From the NCBI RefSeq assembly GCF_914768045.1, contig NZ_CAJZCD010000001.1, positions 248,001-312,000 on the forward strand: 64,000 nt of DNA, written 5' to 3'. The position numbers and the translations under genes are program-made. Below, one piece after another: positions 39,881 to 49,890 of the stretch. The notes under the pieces are model-generated. The model made no database searches, was not told the origin of the DNA, and saw nothing but the letters and a program-made list of their open reading frames with translations. Each line of letters begins with the position of its first letter. Position 1 is the stretch's first letter. This stretch comes from Snodgrassella communis (lineage in GTDB: Bacteria; Pseudomonadota; Gammaproteobacteria; Burkholderiales; Neisseriaceae).

Positions 39881-40228
39881 TTACTGTGATTTACGGCTGG
39901 CTTTTTCTGTCAAACCAGAAATATGCTGTCGCTGCTGCAATTCCTGTAACACATCTTCAACCCGTATCTGATGATACGTTAGCAACACCATAGTATGAAA
40001 CCAGACATCAGCCACTTCCTTAATCAAATGCTGTCTGTCACCATCCTTGGATGCCATCAGCACTTCACCAGCCTCTTCAATAACTTTTTTGAGGATTTTA
40101 TCTTCACCGCTATGCAATAACTGCGAAACATAAGAAGATTGAGGTGACGCCTGTCGCCTGGCATCAATTATATCAGCCAGCTCAGTTAAAACCATGGACA
40201 CATCTGCTGCTTCTGGTGTTTGTGTCAT
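39881..40228 (-). CDS. hisE: Phosphoribosyl-ATP pyrophosphatase
   Basis: A 115-residue all-alpha NTP pyrophosphatase: VLTELADIIDARRQASPQSSYV, KILKKVIEEAGEVLMASKDGD, and HLIKEVADVWFHTMVLL, with the metal-binding EExxE-type helix. It performs step two of histidine synthesis. hisE and hisI are separate genes here, not fused as in enterobacteria. Confidence 0.95.
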   Translation of the reverse strand: MTQTPEAADVSMVLTELADIIDARRQASPQSSYVSQLLHSGEDKILKKVIEEAGEVLMASKDGDRQHLIKEVADVWFHTMVLLTYHQIRVEDVLQELQQRQHISGLTEKASRKSQ

Positions 40229-40239
40229 TCTGTTCCCTT

Positions 40240-40671
40240 TTAATCATCATGCGTCTGCTCCTGAGCAGAACGCATATATATCTCATTTTCAGCTTTAATA
40301 ACCGGTTCGACACTTTGCCAGTTACCATTCTGGTAAAGCCGAAAAAAACAACTGGTATGCCCAGTATGACAAGCAATACCGCCATACTGTTCAATCAGTA
40401 ACACCACAGCATCACCATCACAATCCAGCCGCAGTTCATATACCTTCTGCATATGGCCAGACTGTTCGCCTTTCTTCCACTGCTGTTGACGCGAACGGCT
40501 ATAATAATGAGCAAAGCCCGTTGTTACTGTCTGGCGCAAAGCCTGTGCATTCATCCAAGCTACCATCAGCACACGCAAAGTATGTCTGTCCTGCACTACT
40601 GCACAAACCAAACCATGCTCATCCCACTTTACTGCATCCAGAAGCGTATTCACCACAGCAATTGTCCTCAT
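40240..40671 (-). CDS. hisI: Phosphoribosyl-AMP cyclohydrolase
   Basis: A 143-residue enzyme with [38 protein letters not shown], the metal-binding LDCDGDAV and Cys-containing [12 protein letters not shown]. It is step three of histidine synthesis. The ATG giving MRTIAVVN is chosen; a TTG start six codons upstream is possible. It ends 11 bases before hisE. Confidence 0.95.
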   Translation of the reverse strand: MRTIAVVNTLLDAVKWDEHGLVCAVVQDRHTLRVLMVAWMNAQALRQTVTTGFAHYYSRSRQQQWKKGEQSGHMQKVYELRLDCDGDAVVLLIEQYGGIACHTGHTSCFFRLYQNGNWQSVEPVIKAENEIYMRSAQEQTHDD

Positions 40672-40706
40672 TTTCAGGTAAATATACAACCACCATCAGA
40701 CCTGAA

Positions 40707-41474
40707 CTATACACGCATTTCAATACCTGCATGTTTCATTGCCATTTTAGCATCCTGAATACGTACTTCGCCGAAATGGAAAATACTGGCTGCCAGCACT
40801 GCATCAGCATGACCTACCTGCACGCCCTCAATTAGATGCTCAATATTACCCACACCACCGGAAGCAATTACCGGTACGTTAACAGCATCACTTACAGCCC
40901 GAGTAAGAGGTAAATTGAAACCGGCTTTGGTACCATCACGATCCATACTGGTCAACAGAATCTCACCTGCTCCACGCAGCGCCATATCCTGCGCCCACGC
41001 TACTGCATCCAGCCCCGTCTGTCTGCGCCCGCCATGAGTAAAAACCTCCCAGCACGTATTTTCAGCGTCAATTGCCTTGGCATCTACAGCCACAACAATC
41101 GCCTGATTGCCAAAAAATGCACTAGCTTTGTTTACTAGCCCGGGATTTGTGACTGCAGCTGTATTAATCGATACTTTATCTGCGCCTGCATTAAGCAGCC
41201 GGCGTATATCTTCAACACTGCGTACCCCGCCACCTACAGTCAGCGGAATAAACACTCGGCTGGCTACCGCCTCGATAACATGTAAAATCGTATCACGATT
41301 ATCTGAACTGGCGGTGATATCCAGAAAAGTAAGCTCATCAGCGCCTTCATCATTATAGCGTTGGGCTATTTCCACGGGATTACCAGCATCGCGCAAGGAA
41401 ACAAAATTAACACCTTTGACTACACGCCCGTTATCAACATCCAGACAAGGAATAATACGCTTGGCTAAAGCCAT
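40707..41474 (-). CDS. hisF: Imidazole glycerol phosphate synthase subunit HisF
   Basis: A 255-residue (beta-alpha)8 barrel: [18 protein letters not shown] with catalytic Asp, [19 protein letters not shown], and [11 protein letters not shown] with the second catalytic Asp. It uses ammonia from HisH (42767-43414) to form imidazole glycerol phosphate and AICAR. It is upstream of hisI. Confidence 0.97.
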   Translation of the reverse strand: MALAKRIIPCLDVDNGRVVKGVNFVSLRDAGNPVEIAQRYNDEGADELTFLDITASSDNRDTILHVIEAVASRVFIPLTVGGGVRSVEDIRRLLNAGADKVSINTAAVTNPGLVNKASAFFGNQAIVVAVDAKAIDAENTCWEVFTHGGRRQTGLDAVAWAQDMALRGAGEILLTSMDRDGTKAGFNLPLTRAVSDAVNVPVIASGGVGNIEHLIEGVQVGHADAVLAASIFHFGEVRIQDAKMAMKHAGIEMRV

Positions 41475-41508
41475 GATACTATCTTTCTCAGCTATGCAAT
41501 AGCAATAA

Positions 41509-41838
41509 TCAGTTCAGCCAGCGCTCAACAAGAGTAGGCATATTCAGCTGTAAATAATAATAGACAACACCTACTATTATTGAATAAATCGCGGCACTTA
41601 GACTACTGAGGCAAACAATATCAAATAACCATATGGCAATAAACACATAAATCCATTGCGCAATCCATCCCAATAACCAAGCATTGTTCACATCTGGCCA
41701 AGCATGTTGCATGATGCAGTTTACCCCCATCATTATGATAATAAACATACTGGCCTCAAAAAAACTCTGCCTTTTGCGATTCATTGTCAAGAATAGCCAT
41801 AACGCCAATATTAGCGAACCAAATATATTAACCATCAC
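41509..41838 (-). CDS. Small four-helix membrane protein of unknown function
   Basis: A 109-residue hydrophobic protein with about four membrane helices ([64 protein letters not shown]). No known motif is recognised. It lies between hisA and hisF in the same direction, so it is probably transcribed with the his genes, but a link to histidine synthesis is not evident. Confidence 0.65.
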   Translation of the reverse strand: MMVNIFGSLILALWLFLTMNRKRQSFFEASMFIIIMMGVNCIMQHAWPDVNNAWLLGWIAQWIYVFIAIWLFDIVCLSSLSAAIYSIIVGVVYYYLQLNMPTLVERWLN

Positions 41839-41975
41839 ACTGTCTCCCTAATCATACAACATTACAGTTAAATAAATTACACCGGTTTCCCGATAACCCC
41901 TGTTATCAAACATCATTATTTTTCAATATTTTTAGTCAGAATTCAGATATTTTGCTGGACAGATGAAAGCAGAAT

Positions 41976-42716
41976 CTAGCATTTATTCTGGTCAGCCATG
42001 CGCTGGGCAGTTGCCAGATCAAGGGAACCTTCATAAATTGCCCGTCCGACAATAGCACCGGCAACGCCTTGTTCTGCTACTGCGCATAGTGCCTCTACAT
42101 CTGCCATACTGGTCACACCACCGGATGCAATTACAGGCACAGCAACCTCCTGAGCCAATTTCACTGTGGCATTTATATTGACACCGCCCATCATTCCATC
42201 ACGTCCGATATCAGTATAGATAATACTGTCAATACCATCATCTGCAAACCGTTTGGCCAGCTCTGTCACATGCAAATCAGTTACTTTTGCCCAGCCATCA
42301 ATCGCAACCAGACCATCTTTAGCATCCAGTCCGACAATAATCTGCCCGGGGAAAGCAGCGCATGCCTGCCGGACAAACTGTGGATTATTGACTGCAGCAG
42401 TGCCGATAATGACGTAACTTAGTCCCAGCTGTAAATATCGCTCAATAGTATGTAAATCACGAACACCACCGCCAAGCTGAACCGGTACATTATCAGCCAC
42501 CTGCTCCAGTATTGCTTTGATAGAAATCATATTTTCTGGCTTACCGGCAAAAGCACCATCCAAATCCACCAAATGCAAACGGCGTGCTCCCTGTTGACAC
42601 CAGTGCAAAGCCATCTTTGCCGGTTCATCAGAAAATACCGTCGCTCTGTCCATTAGGCCTTGTTGCAGGCGCACACACTGTCCGCCTTTTAAGTCAATCG
42701 CAGGAATCAATAACAT
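41976..42716 (-). CDS. hisA: ProFAR isomerase HisA
   Basis: A 246-residue barrel related to His[20 protein letters not shown] with catalytic Asp, [26 protein letters not shown], and the second Asp in [13 protein letters not shown]. It catalyses the Amadori isomerisation at step four of histidine synthesis. Confidence 0.97.
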   Translation of the reverse strand: MLLIPAIDLKGGQCVRLQQGLMDRATVFSDEPAKMALHWCQQGARRLHLVDLDGAFAGKPENMISIKAILEQVADNVPVQLGGGVRDLHTIERYLQLGLSYVIIGTAAVNNPQFVRQACAAFPGQIIVGLDAKDGLVAIDGWAKVTDLHVTELAKRFADDGIDSIIYTDIGRDGMMGGVNINATVKLAQEVAVPVIASGGVTSMADVEALCAVAEQGVAGAIVGRAIYEGSLDLATAQRMADQNKC

Positions 42717-42766
42717 ATCAAATTCGCATATACCAATAGATTAAACACCACCACCATTAAATTAAA

Positions 42767-43414
42767 CTAACATGTACCATCCCACCGCAAAAAATTACCC
42801 AGCAGCTGCAAACCAGCCACATGGCTTTTTTCAGTATGAAACTGGGTAGCAAAAACATTATCCTTACCCACCATACAGGCAAAATCACTGCCATAATCTG
42901 CCTTACCCATAACAATAGACGAATCTTGTGGCAACAGATAATAACTATGAACAAAATAAAACCATTCATCTTGTTCAATCGAGGCAAACAAAGGGTGGTT
43001 TTGAGTCTGATGGACGCGATTCCAGCCCATATGCGGTATTTTCAGCAATCTTCCATCCGCATCTGAAGCATTCTGAAAACGCTGTACAGTTCCTTGAAAC
43101 CAGCCCAACCCGGCAGTATTACCTTCCTCACTGAAATCAAACAATAATTGAGCACCAACACAAATACCAAAAAAGGGTTTACTCCGTAAACCATCCATTA
43201 GTGCCTCGGCCAACCCGCTTTGCTGCAAAGCTGCCATACAGTCCGGCATAGCTCCCTGCCCGGGAAAAATAATTTTATCTGCCGCATATACCTCATCCGG
43301 TCTTGCCGTCAAAATAATTTCGGCCTGCATCTGCTGTAACTGATTTGCAGCCTGTACCGAATGCAGCACCGAGTGCAGGTTGCCCATACCATAATTAACA
43401 ATGGCTACCTTCAT
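42767..43414 (-). CDS. hisH: Imidazole glycerol phosphate synthase subunit HisH
   Basis: A 215-residue class I glutamine amidotransferase: VAIVNYGMGNLHSV, FPGQGAMPDCM, nucleophile Cys in GICVGAQLLFD, and His/Glu in FATQFHTEKSH. It supplies ammonia to HisF. The ATG at 43414 is chosen; a TTG lies two codons upstream. Confidence 0.96.
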   Translation of the reverse strand: MKVAIVNYGMGNLHSVLHSVQAANQLQQMQAEIILTARPDEVYAADKIIFPGQGAMPDCMAALQQSGLAEALMDGLRSKPFFGICVGAQLLFDFSEEGNTAGLGWFQGTVQRFQNASDADGRLLKIPHMGWNRVHQTQNHPLFASIEQDEWFYFVHSYYLLPQDSSIVMGKADYGSDFACMVGKDNVFATQFHTEKSHVAGLQLLGNFLRWDGTC

Positions 43415-43420
43415 CTTCAA

Positions 43421-43964
43421 ATCTTTATTAAAATCAAATGAGTATATTCGAACCAGATTCTCCTAGAATCTGACTCTCATTATACGGGCTGATTGTAACC
43501 CGTTACCTTACATGAAATGAGAATCGCTAAGAATCAGCAAAAATAGATTTGTCCAATACCTAGCTATCATTCTGAAGTGAAAAAGCTTGTTCTTACCATC
43601 AATCATCCCGGTGAACTAATCCCATCACACTGGTTTTATCTTCCAGCTGACAGTTCATTCATAGCTACCAAGCACTTAGCATCAACCCGTCTATTAGTAA
43701 CGGCTCCGGATTCGGCAAGGAAACCATCATTATAGCCACCAGATTTTACAATCGAACATTATCACAAATAAACAAATAAATATATAAATAAAAAATTATT
43801 TATATATTTTAATCTTAAAGCAGCCATCTAGCAGCATGTCAAGCATTCGCTATCGTCACACAGACAAACATCAAAAGTAGTGTTAACAATACACTTAAGA
43901 CAGTACAGAAAAAAATATCCGTAAATGTATACACCTCAACATATAATCAATCTATCTAGAACCA
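43421..43964. other. Non-coding gap between hisB and hisH, with a hairpin
   Basis: About 540 bases with no open frame on either strand. An inverted repeat, CAGATTC and GAATCTG around TCCTA (43454-43472), lies 40 bp upstream of hisH. It could be an operator or leader hairpin. I see no histidine-codon-rich leader peptide, so classic his attenuation is not supported. Confidence 0.5.
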
Positions 43965-44558
43965 TTAAGCAGTCAGCGTACCCTTGGTTGACGGCATCAC
44001 CCCTGCCATACGCTCATCCGCAGCCACAGCCATCCGCAACGCGCGACCAAATGCCTTGAAAATCGTTTCTGCTTGATGATGCGCATTCACACCACGCAAA
44101 TTATCAATATGCAACGTAATCATTGCATGATTCACCAAACCATGAAAAAACTCACTGAACAGATCAACATCAAAGCGCCCGATTAAAGCACGGGTAAACT
44201 CAACGTTATACACCAGCCCCGGTCGACCTGATAAATCCAGCACCACCCGGCTTAACGACTCATCCAGCGGCACATAACTGTGACCATAACGTGTAATTCC
44301 GCACTTATCTCCCCAAGCCTGTTTCAATGCCTGTCCCAGCGCAATACCAATATCCTCAACTGTATGGTGGTCATCAATATGCACATCTCCGCGACAGCGG
44401 ATATCCAAATCAATCAACCCGTGGCGTGCAATCTGATCCAGCATATGCTCCAGAAAAGGCACGCCAGTATCAAAATTCCCCACACCAGTGCCATCTAAAT
44501 TAATGCTTATCTGTATTTTAGTTTCGCTGGTATTACGTATAATTTTCGCAGTCCGCAT
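43965..44558 (-). CDS. hisB: Imidazoleglycerol-phosphate dehydratase
   Basis: A 197-residue monofunctional His[20 protein letters not shown], the metal-binding [31 protein letters not shown] and [21 protein letters not shown]. It lacks the N-terminal phosphatase of enterobacterial HisB. The start at 44558 has GGGAA 6 bases upstream; another ATG four codons earlier is possible. Confidence 0.96.
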   Translation of the reverse strand: MRTAKIIRNTSETKIQISINLDGTGVGNFDTGVPFLEHMLDQIARHGLIDLDIRCRGDVHIDDHHTVEDIGIALGQALKQAWGDKCGITRYGHSYVPLDESLSRVVLDLSGRPGLVYNVEFTRALIGRFDVDLFSEFFHGLVNHAMITLHIDNLRGVNAHHQAETIFKAFGRALRMAVAADERMAGVMPSTKGTLTA

Positions 44559-44801
44559 GCAATTTCCCATTCAAAAATCATTTACCTGCTTATTTGGCGT
44601 AAATTGCCAACAGCATTCCTCTATTTACAACCACAATCTATACCAACTCATGTCTGCCGACAAGACTGCCCTATTATTTCTTATCGTATATTCTTAAAGC
44701 AGCATCCCTACTAAACATAACATTATCCGGCAACTTACCCTTGCTTTCGACCAGTTTGACTACATTATATTAATATTTAGCTAATCTTATTCAGTACAAC
44801 C

Positions 44802-45758
44802 ATGAGCCAAACCAGCCATTATCAGTTAGAACAAATAGACAACACAGCTCTGCAACGCCTGTGTGGAGTATTAGACCAGCATATTGCCAGTCTGGGCAAA
44901 GCCTTAAATCTTGAAATTACCCGCCGTTTCGACCATTTCACCTTAACTGGAAAACAAATCAGTCAAGGAATCAAAGCACTGGAAAATCTGGCCAGCATCG
45001 CGCGGGAACGCGACCTCAACGATAGCGACGTCCAGCTGGCTGCAATAGAAGCCAAAACCAGTATTCATCAAGATACAGAACATCACGAACCTAAAGTCTG
45101 GACATTGCGTACCCGTCGCGGCAATATCGGTGGCCGTACGCCACGCCAGAATGGCTATATACAGGCATTATTAAAACATGATGTAGTATTCGGTCTGGGT
45201 CCTGCCGGTACCGGCAAGACCTATCTGGCCGTAGCCGCAGCCGTAGATGCCATAGAAAAACATCAGGTAGAACGCATCGTACTAGTACGCCCTGCCGTAG
45301 AGGCTGGTGAAAAACTGGGCTTTCTGCCCGGTGATCTGGCACAGAAAGTCGACCCATACCTGCGCCCCCTGTATGATGCCCTCTACGACCTGATGGGTTT
45401 TGACCGTGTAACCAAACTGCTGGAAAAAGGACTGATTGAAATCGCGCCCTTAGCCTATATGCGCGGACGTACACTTAACGGTGCGTATATCATACTGGAC
45501 GAAGCCCAAAATACCACACCTGAGCAAATGAAAATGTTCCTCACCCGCATAGGTTTTGGTGCTAAAGCAGTTATTACCGGTGATACCAGCCAGATTGACT
45601 TGCCCAAAAACATCAAAAGCGGCCTGAAAGATGCACGCGAAAAGCTCAACAACATTGACGGCATCTATTTTCATGTATTTACCAGCGAAGATGTAGTACG
45701 CCATCCTCTGGTGCAAAAAATCGTTGATGCCTACGATGCTGCTGCCGAAAAGGAGTAA
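44802..45758 (+). CDS. PhoH-like ATPase (YbeZ type)
   Basis: A 318-residue protein with an N-terminal KH-like domain and a PhoH ATPase domain: Walker A GLGPAGTGKTYLAVAAAVDA, VLVRPAVEAGEKLGFLPGDL, PLAYMRGRTL, Walker B YIILDEAQNTTPEQMKMFLTR, and ITGDTSQIDLP. YbeZ usually works with the RNase YbeY, encoded next to it in most proteobacteria. Here no ybeY follows; a decayed DUF6678-like gene is found instead. Confidence 0.92.
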   Translation: MSQTSHYQLEQIDNTALQRLCGVLDQHIASLGKALNLEITRRFDHFTLTGKQISQGIKALENLASIARERDLNDSDVQLAAIEAKTSIHQDTEHHEPKVWTLRTRRGNIGGRTPRQNGYIQALLKHDVVFGLGPAGTGKTYLAVAAAVDAIEKHQVERIVLVRPAVEAGEKLGFLPGDLAQKVDPYLRPLYDALYDLMGFDRVTKLLEKGLIEIAPLAYMRGRTLNGAYIILDEAQNTTPEQMKMFLTRIGFGAKAVITGDTSQIDLPKNIKSGLKDAREKLNNIDGIYFHVFTSEDVVRHPLVQKIVDAYDAAAEKE

Positions 45759-45808
45759 TAATCCACAATGGTGTTTATCGAAATAACTAGAATATTTAAT
45801 CTACAATA

Positions 45809-46332
45809 ATGGAATTCAATGATTTAAATGGTATAACTTCCTTATATAATGAATATAAACATTACATAACAGTGCATAAAGACATACAGCAACTAAAACA
45901 GAAAGTAGTGGAAATCATAGTAGCAAAACAATTTATTCCCATGATGAACGACCTCAAATGGATTAAATTGCAGCATGCTGTGAGCAGCTTAGCTTTTGAA
46001 CCGCCTTATATATTGCGCTGTATCACAGATAAAGATAAAACCTGCTATACCTTACTTAAATAAAGTACCAAACTGGCTAGATAACTGGAATAATTACTAT
46101 TATGAAGTATGCCACCACTCCTTATGATTAAGTGGCTCAAAGTTCGGCCACAATAAGCCAGCACAGAGGCAGATTAATTGCCGATAAAATAATTGATGAA
46201 ACCACTGCATTCAGAGCAACTCTTGAATGCCTGCGTATCCCTTATGATAAAGAAGGCAACATTTTTACCATTTATGGATGTAAACAGACCAAACATACAA
46301 CCTTAGAAAACACATGCCATCCAGCATGTTAA
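45809..46332 (+). pseudogene. Frameshifted DUF6678-like gene
   Basis: Four segments in three frames read like one protein. The first (45809-46063) ends MNDLKWIKLQHAVSSLAFEP then a stop. A short segment reads VPNWLDNWNNYYYEVCHHSL, the next MIKWLKVRP, and the last (46132-46332) has LIADKIIDETTAFRATLECL and IPYDKEGNIFTIYGC. The order NDxKW, DxWYYE, WLK, IxDxTxxF, IPYxxEGxxxxIYG recalls DUF6678, often found among orphan immunity-like genes. This is recognition from memory; the first segment alone could also be a small intact gene. Confidence 0.55.
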
Positions 46333-46370
46333 ACTAGAACCGTTAAAACGGATTTCAACCAAGTATAAAC

Positions 46371-47210
46371 ATGCAAAAAACCATCCTGATCACCGGTTGC
46401 TCCAGTGGCATTGGCTATGCCACAGCACAATTACTGCGTCAGGACAACTGGCGCGTCTATACAAGCTGCCGTCGCGCAGAAGATGTAGAACGCTTACGTG
46501 CCGAAGGTTTTCATAGTCTGCAACTGGATATCACCAGTGACGAACAAATACATACTGCTATCGAAACCGTAATCACCGAATTCGGCCGATTGGATGCCTT
46601 ATTCTGCAATGCTGGCTATGGCCAGACTGGTGCTGCCGAAGACATCAGCCGCGCAGCCCTGCAGGAGCAGTTCAACACCAACGTATTTGGTACTTGGCAA
46701 TGCATCAATGCCGCCATCAAAATCTTTCGCCGCCAGCAACATGGCCGCATTTTGGTTAACTCCAGCATACTGGGTTATGCAGCCATGCCATGGCGCAGTG
46801 CCTACATCAGCAGCAAATTCGCACTGGAAGGATTATGCGACACCCTGCGACAGGAAACCCATGCCAGCGGTATCCATATCAGCCTGCTCGAACCGGGGCC
46901 AATTGCCACCCGCTTCCGTCCCAATGCCCTAGTCAAATTCAAACAGTATATAGATGTTGAAAACAGCGTACATCGTGCTGCCTATCAGGCGCAGCTCAAC
47001 CGCCTGCAAACTGCTGGTGCTGTAGCACCATTTACATTAACTGCCGAACAATGCGCCAGCGTCTGCGTGCGTGCCCTGAATGCCCGCAAACCCAAAGCAC
47101 GCTATCCAGTTACCGTACCGGCACATCTATTCTGGTATTTAAAAAAGCTCTTACCCATTAGCTGGCTAGACTGGCTGTGTCGTATTGCCGTCAGCAAACA
47201 GGGAAAGTAA
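46371..47210 (+). CDS. SDR family NAD(P)-dependent oxidoreductase
   Basis: A 279-residue classical short-chain dehydrogenase: cofactor loop ITGCSSGIGYATAQ, CRRAEDV (basic residues favouring NADP), NAGYGQTG, catalytic Ser in VNSSILGYAAM and YxxxK in AYISSKFALEG, then the LEPGPIATRF segment. The substrate cannot be told from sequence. It appears monocistronic. Confidence 0.92.
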   Translation: MQKTILITGCSSGIGYATAQLLRQDNWRVYTSCRRAEDVERLRAEGFHSLQLDITSDEQIHTAIETVITEFGRLDALFCNAGYGQTGAAEDISRAALQEQFNTNVFGTWQCINAAIKIFRRQQHGRILVNSSILGYAAMPWRSAYISSKFALEGLCDTLRQETHASGIHISLLEPGPIATRFRPNALVKFKQYIDVENSVHRAAYQAQLNRLQTAGAVAPFTLTAEQCASVCVRALNARKPKARYPVTVPAHLFWYLKKLLPISWLDWLCRIAVSKQGK

Positions 47211-47567
47211 AACAGAATCAACCATCCCTCTTATCTTTACAGCAAACAAAAAATCTTACCGTAATGACAGAACCATCCAGTACACGCCATTATCCCGCAA
47301 GAGGCACAACAACCGCATAAAATAAACCCACAATCAAACAGTACCAAACTTGCTTGCTTCATCTAGCTTGGCAGGTAACGGCCGTAAGCGGCGCCAAACT
47401 GCTTAAAAATACAACACCACTTGATACATTTACGAGCAATTCTTCAGCTTAATAAGACTCAATTAAACAAATCCTGCTACAGCCTAAAGAGAAATAGAAA
47501 ACTAAACTTTTATTTTTCCTGAAATTTAGCTAAGCTCATCCTGAAAGCCGATTAATCTTCTTCAAAA
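47211..47567. other. Intergenic region between the SDR gene and acuI
   Basis: No coding signal or clear terminator seen. The right end passes into the acuI promoter. Confidence 0.45.
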
Positions 47568-47618
47568 TTGATTTCAACTAGACAAACAGTCTATAGTAAA
47601 AACTAGACCAGCCGTCTA
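47568..47618 (+). promoter_or_regulatory. acuI promoter with two palindromic operators
   Basis: A likely promoter has -35 TTGATT (47568-47573) and -10 TATAGT (47592-47597) with an 18-base spacer. Two 15-base palindromes share the half-sites TAGAC and GTCTA: TAGACAAACAGTCTA (47579-47593) lies between and into the hexamers, and TAGACCAGCCGTCTA (47604-47618) lies at the start region, 25 bp downstream. This arrangement is typical of TetR-family repressors of the NemR/AcuR type. No TetR gene is in the window. Confidence 0.75.
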
Positions 47619-47642
47619 ATTATCAACAACAGGAATACAACC

Positions 47643-48635
47643 ATGTTAGCTAAAGCCATACTATTAGAAAAAAATCAGACCACGTTTTCCTGTCACATCC
47701 AGAACATCACCGAAGAAGCGTTATTGCAGCAAACAGGCGATACCCTGCTTCAAATACAGTATTCCAGCTTAAACTATAAAGATGCACTGGCCATCACCAA
47801 TACCGGCCCAGTAGTGCGACAGTGGCCGATGATACCCGGCATAGACGGCGTTGGAACCATTATTCACAGCAACAGCAAACAATATCAGTCAGGAGACAGC
47901 GTCATCTTAAATGGCTGGGGCTGTGGTGAAACCCATTGGGGCTGTCTGAGCCAGTATGCTTATCTCAAATCAGACTGGCTTATCCCTCTGCCCACAAATA
48001 TCAGTGCCCAACAGGCCATGATTATCGGCACTGCCGGCTATACAGCCGCCTTGTGCGTCCAACGCATAATCGAACATGGCATCACCCCGGAACAAGGCAA
48101 CATCCTGATCACCGGCGCAACTGGCGGCGTGGGTTCAGTCGCCATCATGTTGCTCACCCAACTGGGCTACACCATCACTGCTGCCACCAGCAAAATCAAC
48201 AACACAGATTACCTACAACAACTAGGCGTGCAACATTTCATCGACAGCAAAACCTTAGCCTGCGCTGGTAAACCATTACAAAAAGAACAATGGGCAGCAG
48301 CCATAGACGTATTGGGTTCACACAGCTTAGCCAATATCTGTGCCCAAATCCAATATGGAGGTATCGTCACTGCCTGCGGCTTGGCACAGAGCATGGATTT
48401 TCCAGCAACAGTTGCCCCCTTTATCCTCAGAGGCATTACACTGGCTGGTATCGACAGCGTTATGGCACCCTATCCAAAACGCATTGCCGCATGGGATTTT
48501 CTAGCCAAAAATCTGAATACCAAACAATTGCAACACATCGGACAAATCATCTCCCTGAATGAATGCCCCAAAATTGCACAAGACATCATTAATGGTACAA
48601 CCAAAGGGCGATTTATCGTCGACGTAAACCATTAA
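47643..48635 (+). CDS. acuI: Acrylyl-CoA reductase-like MDR oxidoreductase (AcuI/YhdH)
   Basis: A 330-residue zinc-independent medium-chain reductase: SSLNYKDALAITNTGPVVR, MIPGIDGVGTI, GWGCGETHWGCLSQYA, and the NADPH loop ITGATGGVGSVAIMLL. AcuI/YhdH reduces acryloyl-CoA and protects against reactive electrophiles. The twin palindromic operators just upstream suggest induction by such compounds. Confidence 0.9.
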   Translation: MLAKAILLEKNQTTFSCHIQNITEEALLQQTGDTLLQIQYSSLNYKDALAITNTGPVVRQWPMIPGIDGVGTIIHSNSKQYQSGDSVILNGWGCGETHWGCLSQYAYLKSDWLIPLPTNISAQQAMIIGTAGYTAALCVQRIIEHGITPEQGNILITGATGGVGSVAIMLLTQLGYTITAATSKINNTDYLQQLGVQHFIDSKTLACAGKPLQKEQWAAAIDVLGSHSLANICAQIQYGGIVTACGLAQSMDFPATVAPFILRGITLAGIDSVMAPYPKRIAAWDFLAKNLNTKQLQHIGQIISLNECPKIAQDIINGTTKGRFIVDVNH

Positions 48636-48757
48636 ACGGACAACTAACAAAACACCTACCCTCCCCAACATGAATAGAAAACAATTCAGCTTAAAGTAAT
48701 GTTAAAATAACCACAGCAAACCTATACAGTACATAACCACCTGCACCACACAAAACA

Positions 48758-49387
48758 ATGAACCCGCCAACCATCTATCTGGCTTCAGGCAGCCCGCGCC
48801 GGCGTGAAATCCTCACTAACCTTGGCTACCATGTCCTGCGCCTACCTGCAGAAATTGATGAAACGCCTTATCCGAGCGAAAACGCAACAGATTACGTCCA
48901 GCGCATGGCACGCATGAAAAATAGTGCTGCGCTTACCACATGGCAACAAAACCAGCAACAGCCACCCGAATTTCCCCTTATCAGCGCCGATACCACCGTC
49001 AGCTTAAATAACCTGATTCTGGGCAAACCAGCCAGCCCCGACGATGCATTCCGCATACTCAAACTACTTTCAGGACGTCAACATCAAGTTCACACCGCAG
49101 TTTGTATTTACTGGCACAACCACACCAGCGACGTTCTGCAAACCAGCACCGTCCACTTCGCCTCCTTACAGGACGAGCAGATTACTGCCTACATTGCTAC
49201 CGGCGAACCACTGGATAAAGCAGGAGCCTATGGTATTCAAGGGTTAGGTGGCATGTTAGTCGAATACATCAGTGGCAGCTTTACCGGCATCATGGGTTTG
49301 CCTGTATATGAAACCACCCAGTTACTCAGCCAATACGGCTGTACACCACTTAACCAATCACAATCAATCAGTTCCGTACCAGTATAG
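48758..49387 (+). CDS. maf: Maf family nucleotide pyrophosphatase (YhdE type)
   Basis: A 209-residue Maf protein: IYLASGSPRRREILTNLGY, EIDETPYPSENATDYVQRMA, ISADTTVSLNNLILGKP, and KAGAYGIQGLGGMLVEYISG. Maf enzymes hydrolyse dTTP/UTP or modified nucleotides. The gene is followed within 5 bases by a small lipoprotein gene. Confidence 0.93.
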   Translation: MNPPTIYLASGSPRRREILTNLGYHVLRLPAEIDETPYPSENATDYVQRMARMKNSAALTTWQQNQQQPPEFPLISADTTVSLNNLILGKPASPDDAFRILKLLSGRQHQVHTAVCIYWHNHTSDVLQTSTVHFASLQDEQITAYIATGEPLDKAGAYGIQGLGGMLVEYISGSFTGIMGLPVYETTQLLSQYGCTPLNQSQSISSVPV

Positions 49388-49391
49388 AATC

Positions 49392-49634
49392 ATGAAACGC
49401 TCTTCATTACTGCTCATTGTCACCATTACCTGCATAGCTGCCTGTTCACACCACGAAAACCATCGCAGCGCCAGCGAAACTGCGGCTATCACCGCTTCAG
49501 ATGTACAAAATGCCCATCTGGAAGCCACCATTACTCTCGACCAAATAGCAAATGAACCAGCTTCGGGCAGCAGCACACCAATCTCACATCACCATTCAGC
49601 ACAACCTGCCTCCACCCACTTACAAAACCAATAA
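49392..49634 (+). CDS. Small lipoprotein of unknown function
   Basis: The 80-residue product has a lipoprotein signal peptide (MKRSSLLLIVTITCIAAC, lipobox IAAC) and a low-complexity mature part rich in Ser, Ala, His and Thr (SHHENHRS, ISHHHS). The His clusters might bind metal, but that is a guess. It begins 5 bases after the maf stop and is probably co-transcribed. Confidence 0.65.
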   Translation: MKRSSLLLIVTITCIAACSHHENHRSASETAAITASDVQNAHLEATITLDQIANEPASGSSTPISHHHSAQPASTHLQNQ

Positions 49635-49836
49635 ATCAAATATCTAGAATATTAACTTATCAACATTAAATCATAATAAATCCATAACATATACAACCCA
49701 TCCAATAGCAATCAACAACAACTATTTAAAATAATCAATCAATTACAAAATCAGTTAACTTGCATCAACACAAGTAATATTCAACAGCATAAAGCATAAA
49801 AAACAAAACATTACCGGCCATCTACAGCAAGCATAA

Positions 49837-49890
49837 TTGACGTACAAAAATCAAAACCCTACCATTCTTGATTAAATAACTTAATCAAGA
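49837..49890 (+). promoter_or_regulatory. Promoter and 25-bp palindromic operator of the umuD-like operon
   Basis: -35 TTGACG (49837-49842), 17-base spacer, and -10 TACCAT (49860-49865) are followed at once by a perfect palindrome with 10-base arms, TCTTGATTAA (49866-49875) and TTAATCAAGA (49881-49890), around ATAAC. It covers the expected transcription start and reaches the first ATG. Its position fits a repressor site, most simply for the UmuD-like protein itself. Confidence 0.75.

Noticed and set aside
43421-43964. his leader peptide / attenuator upstream of hisH
   Set aside because: No run of histidine codons in a short frame and no terminator with T-run; only a 7-bp inverted repeat.
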